Origin: an uncultured Sphingomonas sp.
GTDB taxonomy: Bacteria > Pseudomonadota > Alphaproteobacteria > Sphingomonadales > Sphingomonadaceae
Direction: 5' to 3'
DNA: 14,380 nt
Assembly (NCBI RefSeq): GCF_936927845.1
Contig: NZ_CAKZHV010000033.1
Coordinates: 1-14,380 of the forward strand
Both the position numbers and the translations under genes were made by a program. Below are positions 8,249 through 13,353 of this stretch, one piece after another. The notes under the pieces are model-generated. The model had not been told where the DNA came from, searched no databases, and was given only the letters and a program-made list of their open reading frames with translations. Position 1 is the stretch's first letter; each line of letters begins with the position of its first letter.

Positions 8249-8760
8249 TCGTCTACCGTGACGCCTTGCCCGACGACGGTCCCGCGATCGACGCAATGGC
8301 GCGGCGCGTCTGGCTCGCCACCTTCGGCCATTCCGCACCGCCCGACGATATCGAGCGCTATCTGGCCGAGGCGTTCGGCGAGGACGGCGCGCTGATCCGC
8401 GACTTGCCCGATCCGGCGTTCGACTACCGCGTGGCGCTGAGCGACGGCCGCGTAATTGGTTATGCCAAGATGAGCGCGCCGATCTTCGCCGACGAGGTGG
8501 ACACGCGCGGCGCACACCAGTTGCGGCAGCTATACGTCGACGCGGATTTCCACGGCCATGGGGTCGCGCAGGCGTTGCTCGACTGGTCGCGCCGGATCGC
8601 GCAATCACGCGGTGCGTCGAGTCTGCTGCTGACCGTGTGGGAGGAAAATGCGCGCGCGCGCCGCTTCTACGAGAAGCACGGTTTCGTCCACGTCGGCGAC
8701 TATGCCTTCCAAACCGGTACGCAGATCGACCGCGACCTGATCATGCGACTGGCGCTGTGA
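8245..8760 (+). CDS. GNAT family N-acetyltransferase
   Basis: A 171-residue GCN5-related acetyltransferase. The acetyl-CoA binding motif A region is LRQLYVDADFHGHGVAQALL (about 92-111), followed by the C-terminal NARARRFYEKHGFVHVG typical of the fold. The acceptor is unknown. It could be a small-molecule acetylase or a ribosomal-protein or tRNA-related one. The ATG overlaps the methyltransferase stop by 4 bases (ATGA), and its own TGA overlaps the next start (GTGA), so it is embedded in the lgt-pgeF operon and probably translationally coupled. Confidence 0.9.
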   Translation: MIVYRDALPDDGPAIDAMARRVWLATFGHSAPPDDIERYLAEAFGEDGALIRDLPDPAFDYRVALSDGRVIGYAKMSAPIFADEVDTRGAHQLRQLYVDADFHGHGVAQALLDWSRRIAQSRGASSLLLTVWEENARARRFYEKHGFVHVGDYAFQTGTQIDRDLIMRLAL

Positions 8761-9539
8761 GCACATCCGACCACGACGGCGTCGAGGTGATCCGCGCGGG
8801 CGTGCTGGCGGGCGTGCCGCACGGTTTCCTCGGACGGCACGGCGGGGCGTCGGAAGGCATGTTCGCCGGGCTGAACGTCGGGGCGGGATCGAGCGACGAC
8901 GGGGACGCGATCGCCACCAACCGCGCGCGGGCGCTGGCGGCGGTCAGGCCGGGCGCGACGTTGTTGACGCCCTACCAGATCCACTCCGCCGATTGCGTCA
9001 CGGTGCGCGCGCCGTTCGCGGGCGGCGTCCGCCCGCACGCCGACGCGCTGGTGAGCGACAATCCCACCCTGGCGCTCGGCATCGTCACCGCGGACTGCGC
9101 GCCGGTGCTGCTGGCGGACGTGTCGGCCGGCGTGATCGGCGCGGCGCATGCCGGGTGGAAGGGCGCGCTCGGTGGCGTTACCGACTCGACGATCGACGCG
9201 ATGGAAGCGCTCGGCGCGCAGCGGGCGCGGATCACCGCGGCGATCGGGCCGTGCATCGCGCGCGCCAGCTACGAGGTCGATGCGGGCTTCCGGCGGCGCT
9301 TCGAGGAAGCGGACGCGGCGAACGAGCGCTTCTTCGCAGACGGTCGGGCGGACCATGCGCAGTTCGATCTCGAAGGCTATGTCGCGCATCGCCTGGCCGC
9401 GGCGGGGGTGCGGCGGATCGAGGCGCTGGGGCTAGATACCTACGCGGACGAACAGCGCTTCTTCAGCTATCGCCGCGCGACGCATCGCGGCGAGCCAGAT
9501 TACGGACGGCAGATCGCGATCATCGGGCTCCCGGGCTGA
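8757..9539 (+). CDS. pgeF: Peptidoglycan editing factor / multicopper-oxidase-like YfiH family protein
   Basis: A 260-residue YfiH/YlmD/LACC1 family protein. In E. coli the family member prevents incorporation of wrong amino acids into peptidoglycan precursors; other members act on purine nucleosides. The conserved metal-site residues are visible: His76 in QIHSADC, Cys114 in TADCAPVLL and His131 in AAHAGWKGALGG. AIGPCIARASYEV follows. The start is GTG 8757, overlapping the GNAT stop as GTGA, and the next residues give the expected N-terminus. It is the last gene of the operon and ends 25 bp from the convergent hslU. Whether it acts as an editor or a nucleosidase here cannot be decided from the sequence. 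Confidence 0.92.
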   Translation: MSTSDHDGVEVIRAGVLAGVPHGFLGRHGGASEGMFAGLNVGAGSSDDGDAIATNRARALAAVRPGATLLTPYQIHSADCVTVRAPFAGGVRPHADALVSDNPTLALGIVTADCAPVLLADVSAGVIGAAHAGWKGALGGVTDSTIDAMEALGAQRARITAAIGPCIARASYEVDAGFRRRFEEADAANERFFADGRADHAQFDLEGYVAHRLAAAGVRRIEALGLDTYADEQRFFSYRRATHRGEPDYGRQIAIIGLPG

Positions 9540-9545
9540 CGCGCG

Positions 9546-9564
9546 GTCGGCCTGGCAGGCCGGC
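9546..9564. terminator. Hairpin between convergent pgeF and hslU
   Basis: CGGCCT (9548-9553) and AGGCCG (9557-9562) pair perfectly around a GGC loop. A wobble pair and a G-C pair outside extend the stem to 8. It fills most of the 25-bp gap between two convergent stops, so it could end transcription from both sides. There is no T-run, so termination would need Rho or other factors. Confidence 0.45.
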
Positions 9565-10866
9565 CTACAGGACGAAGCGGCTGAGGTCGGCGTTGCGCGC
9601 GACGCTGGCGAGCTGCTGCTCGACGTAAGCCGCGTCGACGACGAGGCGCTCGCCGCGGCGATCCTCGGCGTCGAAGCTGACTTCCTCCAGCAATTTCTCC
9701 ATCACCGTCTGCAACCGGCGCGCGCCGATGTTCTCGATCTCGCCGTTCACTTCCGCCGCGATGCGCGCCACCGCGCGGATGCCGTCGTCGGTGAAGCTGA
9801 CCTCGACGCCTTCCGTGGCGATCAGCGCCTTGTACTGCGCGGGCAGCGACGCCTTGGTGTCGGACAGGATCGAGACGAAATCGTCCTCGCTCAGGCCTTT
9901 CAGCTCGACACGGATCGGCAGGCGGCCCTGGAGTTCGGGCAAGAGGTCCGAAGGCTTGGCGACGTGGAACGCACCGCTGGCGATGAAGAGGATGTGATCG
10001 GTCTTCATCGGGCCGTATTTGGTCGACACGGTCGTGCCCTCGATCAGCGGCAGCAGGTCGCGCTGCACGCCCTCGCGGCTGACCGAGCCACCGCGCACGT
10101 CCGACACCGCGATCTTGTCGATCTCGTCGAGGAAGACGATGCCGTTCGCCTCCGCGTCCGCCAAAGCGACGCGGCTGACCTCGTCCTGGTCGAGGCGCTT
10201 GTCGGCTTCCTCCTCGACCAGTTTCTCCCACGCGGCGGGGACGAGCAGCTTGCGGCGCTGCTTGGGCCCCGCGTTGCCGAACGCCTTGCCCATCATCTCG
10301 GACAGGTTGATCATGCCGACCGAGCCGCCGCCCGGGAGGTCGAACGGCATCTGCGGGGTCTGGCTGAGTTCAAGCTCGATCTCGGTCTGGTCAAGGTGCC
10401 CGTCACGGAAGCGCTGGCGGAAGCTCTCGCGCGTCGCCTGGCTCGAATCCTTGCCGACGAGCGCGTCGAGCAGGCGGTTCATCGCCGCCTCCTCGGCCTT
10501 GTCCTTGACCGCGAGGCGGCGGCGTTCCTTTTCGAGCCGCACCGCTTCCTCGACCAGATCGCGCGCGATCTGTTCGACGTCGCGGCCGACGTAGCCGACC
10601 TCGGTGAACTTGGTCGCCTCGACCTTCACGAACGGTGCATCAGCGAGCTTCGCGAGACGGCGGCTGATCTCGGTCTTGCCGCAGCCGGTCGGCCCGATCA
10701 TCAGGATGTTCTTGGGCGTCACCTCGTCGCGCAGATCGGCGCCGAGCCGCTGGCGGCGCCAGCGGTTGCGCAGCGCGACCGCGACCGCGCGTTTCGCGTC
10801 GCGCTGTCCGATAATGTGCGCGTCGAGCGCGGCGACGATCGCCTTGGGCGTCAGATTGTCTTGCAT
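9565..10866 (-). CDS. hslU: ATP-dependent protease ATPase subunit HslU
   Basis: A 433-residue AAA+ unfoldase of the HslUV (ClpYQ) protease, which unfolds substrates and feeds them to HslV in the cytoplasm. Walker A GPTGCGKT (58-65), pore loop GYVGRD (91-96), a charged helical I-domain (about 110-230) and Walker B VFLDEID (244-250) are clear. The C-terminal DLSRFVL tail is the part that inserts into HslV pockets to activate it. ATG 10866 gives the conserved MQDNLTPKAIV start. It lies 8 bases after the hslV stop and has no strong Shine-Dalgarno, so coupling to hslV is likely. A longer open frame to 11586 is an out-of-frame shadow of hslV. Confidence 0.97.
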   Translation of the reverse strand: MQDNLTPKAIVAALDAHIIGQRDAKRAVAVALRNRWRRQRLGADLRDEVTPKNILMIGPTGCGKTEISRRLAKLADAPFVKVEATKFTEVGYVGRDVEQIARDLVEEAVRLEKERRRLAVKDKAEEAAMNRLLDALVGKDSSQATRESFRQRFRDGHLDQTEIELELSQTPQMPFDLPGGGSVGMINLSEMMGKAFGNAGPKQRRKLLVPAAWEKLVEEEADKRLDQDEVSRVALADAEANGIVFLDEIDKIAVSDVRGGSVSREGVQRDLLPLIEGTTVSTKYGPMKTDHILFIASGAFHVAKPSDLLPELQGRLPIRVELKGLSEDDFVSILSDTKASLPAQYKALIATEGVEVSFTDDGIRAVARIAAEVNGEIENIGARRLQTVMEKLLEEVSFDAEDRRGERLVVDAAYVEQQLASVARNADLSRFVL

Positions 10867-10874
10867 GGGGAAAC

Positions 10875-11444
10875 TCAATTGGCCGAGTCGAGGGTTTCGA
10901 CTACGAGGCGATCGTTGGTGTAGACGCAAACGTCGGCGGCGATCTTCATCGCGCGCCTGGCGATCGTCTCCGCGTCCTGTTCGTAGTCGACCAGCGCGCG
11001 CGCGGCGGCGAGCGCGAAATTGCCGCCCGAACCGATCGCGGCAACCCCGGCCTCGGGCTCGAGCACGTCGCCGTTGCCGGTCAGGATCAAGGTCACGTCG
11101 CGGTCGGCGACGATCATCATCGCCTCCAGGTTGCGCAGATATTTGTCGGTGCGCCAATCCTTGGCGAGCTCGACCGCGGCGCGCATCAGCTGGCCGTTGT
11201 GGCGCTCCAGCTTGGCCTCCAACCGCTCGAACAGGGTGAAGGCGTCGGCGGTCGCGCCCGCGAACCCGCCGATGACGCGTCCTTCCTTGCCCAGCGTGCG
11301 GACCTTGCGCGCATTGGGCTTCATGACGGTCTGCCCCATTGAGACCTGACCGTCGCCCGCGACGACGACCTTGCCGCCGCGCCGGACCGAAAGAATGGTG
11401 GTGCCGTGCCAGACCGGCATGGCGTGTGGATCGTTCCCGCTCAT
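10875..11444 (-). CDS. hslV: ATP-dependent protease proteolytic subunit HslV
   Basis: A 189-residue N-terminal nucleophile peptidase, homologous to proteasome beta subunits, that forms the proteolytic core with HslU. The catalytic Thr is Thr15, exposed after cleavage in VWHG|TTILSVRRGG. AGDGQVSMGQTVMK and NARKVRTLG match the family. ATG 11444 (MSGNDPHAMP) gives a 14-residue propeptide; an internal ATG at residue 9 would leave a shorter one. No strong ribosome binding site is seen upstream. It is the first gene of the hslVU operon, divergent from a small acidic gene across about 170 bp. Confidence 0.96.
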   Translation of the reverse strand: MSGNDPHAMPVWHGTTILSVRRGGKVVVAGDGQVSMGQTVMKPNARKVRTLGKEGRVIGGFAGATADAFTLFERLEAKLERHNGQLMRAAVELAKDWRTDKYLRNLEAMMIVADRDVTLILTGNGDVLEPEAGVAAIGSGGNFALAAARALVDYEQDAETIARRAMKIAADVCVYTNDRLVVETLDSAN

Positions 11445-11614
11445 GCCGCGCCATGTAGGTAGCGCTGCGGGATTGTGCCAACCCCGCCCTCCACGCGCCG
11501 ACTGGCACAAAGCTACTGCCGCGGCTGATGCAGAAAACCGGCGAACGATTTCCTATGTTGTAGCAAAGCGGGAGAAACACGCGCATGCGACATCCTCCTC
11601 CAAGGAGAGAATGC
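11445..11614. promoter_or_regulatory. Divergent control region between hslV and small acidic gene
   Basis: It holds two candidate operator-like symmetries. TTGTGCCA (11473-11480) and TGGCACAA (11503-11510) are perfect inverted copies 22 bp apart. TTTCCTA (11549-11555) and TAGCAAA (11561-11567) form an imperfect palindrome around TGTTG. I do not see a convincing sigma32-type heat-shock promoter for hslVU, although such control is common for this operon in other bacteria. Function is inferred only from position and symmetry. Confidence 0.4.
11602..11607 (+). promoter_or_regulatory. Strong ribosome binding site for the small acidic gene
   Basis: AAGGAG lies 7 bases before GTG 11615 and only 3 before an out-of-frame ATG at 11611. 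The spacing therefore selects the GTG. Confidence 0.7.
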
Positions 11615-11806
11615 GTGCGTACCGACGACGACGATCGCGAATATTACAACCGCCGCGCGGAGGCCGAGATCGAGGCCGCGAGCGCGACCGAGAACCCAGC
11701 GGCGTGTCGGGCGCATTATCAGATGGCCGAACTCTACCTCGAACGCGCCTATTCGGACGAGGCCGACACGGAGAACGGGACGGCGGGCGCGCGCACCGCC
11801 GCCTGA
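11615..11806 (+). CDS. Small acidic hypothetical protein, 63 residues
   Basis: It starts at GTG 11615 behind an AAGGAG site and encodes about 63 residues beginning MRTDDDDREYYNRRAEAEIE. The protein is rich in Glu, Asp and Ala and looks mostly helical. It has a mid-section NPAACRAHYQMAELYLERAY and a low-complexity tail, with no membrane segment or signal. I do not recognise a named family, though short helical proteins of this kind occur in sphingomonads. It is divergent from hslV and converges on the holin gene with a 7-bp gap. The strong ribosome site and third-base GC bias support it being real; no function is assigned. Confidence 0.7.
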   Translation: MRTDDDDREYYNRRAEAEIEAASATENPAACRAHYQMAELYLERAYSDEADTENGTAGARTAA

Positions 11807-11813
11807 CCACGGC

Positions 11814-12221
11814 TCAGCGCGGCCGTTTCCCCCATTCGCGCGCCACCGTGTAGCCGAGATAGCCGGTGCCGAACAGCGCGTAGAGCGGTTCGGGCAGACC
11901 GTTCAGATACGCGGTCATCCCGCGCGCGATCGCCTGCGCCGCGGCCGGGCGCACCGCGGCGATCAGTCCCATGGGAATGCTCCACAGGAGCAGCGCGTAC
12001 ATGACGTAGAGGAACGAGGGGCGCGCCCGCGCGGTCCAGCGATCGGCAGCGTTCGCCTCGGCGAGCACCCCTACCATCTGCGCGCGCAGCGTGCCGAGTT
12101 CGTGATTGCGCTCGAGCCGGAGCAGTTCGAGCTTGGCGGCGTCGCGTGCCTGCGCGTCGGGGATGATCCGGTCGAGCACGCCCGCGATCGGGGCGACGAG
12201 GTCGGTGGAGATAATGGCCAT
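11814..12221 (-). CDS. Holin, GTA/phage 3TM family
   Basis: A 135-residue protein matching the 3TM (GTA-type) holin family. It has a polar N-terminal helix with charged LELLRLERNHELGTLRAQ (32-49), then RPSFLYVMYALLLWSIPMG (about 67-85) and a second hydrophobic hairpin near 92-125, ending in a basic tail. Such holins form inner-membrane lesions that let an endolysin reach the peptidoglycan. ATG 12221 has AGGAG 7 bases upstream. It lies 119 bp downstream of the endolysin gene on the same strand. No capsid, portal or tail genes are near, so this is either a separate gene-transfer-agent or prophage lysis cassette, or a domesticated one. Confidence 0.85.
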   Translation of the reverse strand: MAIISTDLVAPIAGVLDRIIPDAQARDAAKLELLRLERNHELGTLRAQMVGVLAEANAADRWTARARPSFLYVMYALLLWSIPMGLIAAVRPAAAQAIARGMTAYLNGLPEPLYALFGTGYLGYTVAREWGKRPR

Positions 12222-12340
12222 GATGCGGCTCCTGCGTGGGTCGATGAAGCGGCTGGAAAGTCACAACGGTCACACCCCCACGCATGTGCGCGCGAGACGG
12301 GTGACGGTGCGGGCGGCGCGGGCGGGCTCAGCCGACGTGC
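12222..12340 (-). promoter_or_regulatory. Leader between endolysin and holin with hairpin at the holin ribosome site
   Basis: On the minus strand this is the 5' leader of the holin gene. TGCGTGGG (12233-12240) and CCCACGCA (12277-12284) are inverted copies 36 bp apart. The stem touches the AGGAG ribosome site (12229-12233). A spaced direct repeat GTCACA lies in between (12260-12265 and 12270-12275 approximately). Folding could mask the ribosome site and delay holin synthesis. This is inference. Confidence 0.35.
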
Positions 12341-12877
12341 TCAGCCGAGGCGGTTGGCGAGCCAACCGTAGAGGAACGCCTCGTTCGCCGGCCGCTGCTC
12401 GGCAAGGCTGAGATAACGTTCGCCCTGCAACGCCTCGATCGCCTTGACGAGCACCACCTCCCCGCTCGCGCGGCGGGTGGCGAGGAAACGATCGAGCGCG
12501 GCGAGCGTCCGCGCGCCGACACGACCGTCGAGCGTCACGTCGGGGTAATCGCTCGCGCCGCGATTGAGCGCGTTCAGCGCACGCTGGAGAAAGGTGATCG
12601 CGACCGCCGGCCCCATGTTGACGCCGGTGTCGAATAATTCGGCGGCGAGTGCAGGCGCGCGCGTCGCGACGCGGTCGAACTGCGGGCGGACCCAGTAGAT
12701 GCGGCGATAGATGGCGACCGCGGCGGCGCGCGAGAAATGTCGCATGTCGCCGGCATAGCCGTTCGCGCGCGCGACCGCTTCGGTGATCCCGAAACGGGTC
12801 GCGCCCCCGCGATCGGCGGGATGGTCCGAATAGCCGCCTTCGCGGTCGATCACGGCGTCGATGAGTTGGTCGATCAT
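12341..12877 (-). CDS. Endolysin, glycoside hydrolase family 108 (muramidase)
   Basis: A 178-residue peptidoglycan hydrolase. The GH108 signature EGGYSDHPADRGGATRFGIT occupies 13-32, and Glu13 is the likely catalytic acid. The C-terminal half (about 85-178) looks like the partner peptidoglycan-binding domain, with DTGVNMGPAVAITFLQRALN (83-102) and the terminal FLYGWLANRL. No signal peptide is seen, so export must depend on the holin next door. ATG 12877 is supported by GGGAG 7 bases upstream. The frame extends to 12907 but without a better start. It is the first gene of a two-gene lysis cassette, divergent from a membrane-protein gene. A cell-wall remodelling role in the host is the alternative. 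Confidence 0.9.
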   Translation of the reverse strand: MIDQLIDAVIDREGGYSDHPADRGGATRFGITEAVARANGYAGDMRHFSRAAAVAIYRRIYWVRPQFDRVATRAPALAAELFDTGVNMGPAVAITFLQRALNALNRGASDYPDVTLDGRVGARTLAALDRFLATRRASGEVVLVKAIEALQGERYLSLAEQRPANEAFLYGWLANRLG

Positions 12878-12910
12878 GTGAGCACTCCCGGGTTGAGGGA
12901 GGAACATTGC

Positions 12911-12928
12911 ATGAACAAGCGCGTGTAG
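12911..12928 (+). CDS. Possible 5-residue leader peptide
   Basis: ATG 12911 to TAG 12928 encodes MNKRV. GGGAGG lies 8 bases upstream, a better site than any for the larger gene that follows. It could be a short translated leader or chance. Confidence 0.15.
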   Translation: MNKRV

Positions 12929-12958
12929 GACAGGGTAGCTTGAGGATTGTTGTCTATG

Positions 12959-12975
12959 GTGCCAAGCATTGGCAC
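12959..12975. promoter_or_regulatory. Palindrome, candidate operator
   Basis: GTGCCAA, GCA, TTGGCAC is a perfect 7-bp-arm palindrome ending directly before ATG 12976. Its right half TTGGCACA is the same 8-mer found on the minus strand upstream of hslV (11473-11481 region). It may be an operator or a small hairpin in the leader. No regulator is identified. Confidence 0.4.
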
Positions 12976-13269
12976 ATGCTCCAGATTACGGCGCCGCAAG
13001 CTACTCTCATCGTATTAGGAGTTGGTTTGATAGCTGGTTTCGTCGGCTGGCTCGGACGTGATTCGACATTTCTACTCCGCCGTTGGTGGACTGGCGCGCC
13101 GAAGCAAGAGCAGGCAGCCTATCTAAACAGTGTGGCGGATCTTGCCGGCAAGCTGCGGTCCAATGGTATGACGTTGAATGACGTGCACCAGTTTGAGTCG
13201 ATCATGGGCAATCCAACGGTAGTCGGTACATCCGCAGTGTGGATCGGCGTGGAAAAGGGACCCCGTTAG
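12976..13269 (+). CDS. Hypothetical single-TM protein, 3' end replaced by an IS end
   Basis: About 97 residues, beginning MLQITAPQATLIVLGVGLIA. One hydrophobic segment at about 8-28 is followed by WLGRDSTFLLRRWWTGAPKQ and a soluble stretch with GKLRSNGMTLNDVHQFE. I do not recognise the family. The base composition is clearly less GC-rich, with many A/T third positions, unlike its neighbours, which suggests transfer. The last 10 or so residues (ending WIGVEKGPR) come from the terminal repeat of the adjacent IS21-type element, so the native C-terminus is lost and the gene is probably broken. The start is unclear: ATG 12976 lacks a Shine-Dalgarno, and an in-frame TTG at 12907 has a GGAGG nearby. 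Confidence 0.55.
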   Translation: MLQITAPQATLIVLGVGLIAGFVGWLGRDSTFLLRRWWTGAPKQEQAAYLNSVADLAGKLRSNGMTLNDVHQFESIMGNPTVVGTSAVWIGVEKGPR

Positions 13270-13298
13270 CGGGGTGATCGGCGTCGAAAAGGGACCCC
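13242..13298. repeat. IS21 left-end tandem repeats
   Basis: The 23 bases at 13242-13264 recur at 13276-13298 with one mismatch (22 of 23), 34 bp apart. Each contains GATCGGCGT followed by GAAAAGGGACCCC. Multiple end repeats of this sort are transposase-binding sites in IS21-family elements. Confidence 0.8.
13260..13275. terminator. Hairpin at the IS left end
   Basis: ACCCCG (13260-13265) and CGGGGT (13270-13275) pair perfectly around TTAG. The stop codon of the interrupted gene is inside it. There is no T-run, so it may act to weaken read-in transcription or only as part of the end structure. Confidence 0.4.
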
Positions 13299-13353
13299 TC
13301 ATCCTGGTGTTCTAGGCTGTTCGCTTGGCGGTGTGTCAGGCGGCGAGATCGGG

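Noticed and set aside
9964..10923. 319-residue plus-strand open frame opposite hslU
   Set aside because: Antisense shadow of a clear AAA+ gene.
11503..11520. Sigma54 promoter (TGGCAC) near hslV
   Set aside because: The GC element is not at the required 10-base distance from GG on either strand.
10867..11586. Upstream extension of the hslU frame
   Set aside because: This part is the wrong frame across hslV; HslU starts at the conserved MQDNLTPK at 10866.
11611..11613. ATG start for an alternative small gene
   Set aside because: Only 3 bases from the ribosome site, and the frame gives Arg-rich text; GTG 11615 fits better.
11445..11614. Sigma32 heat-shock promoter for hslVU
   Set aside because: Expected in principle, but no convincing -35/-10 match could be read.
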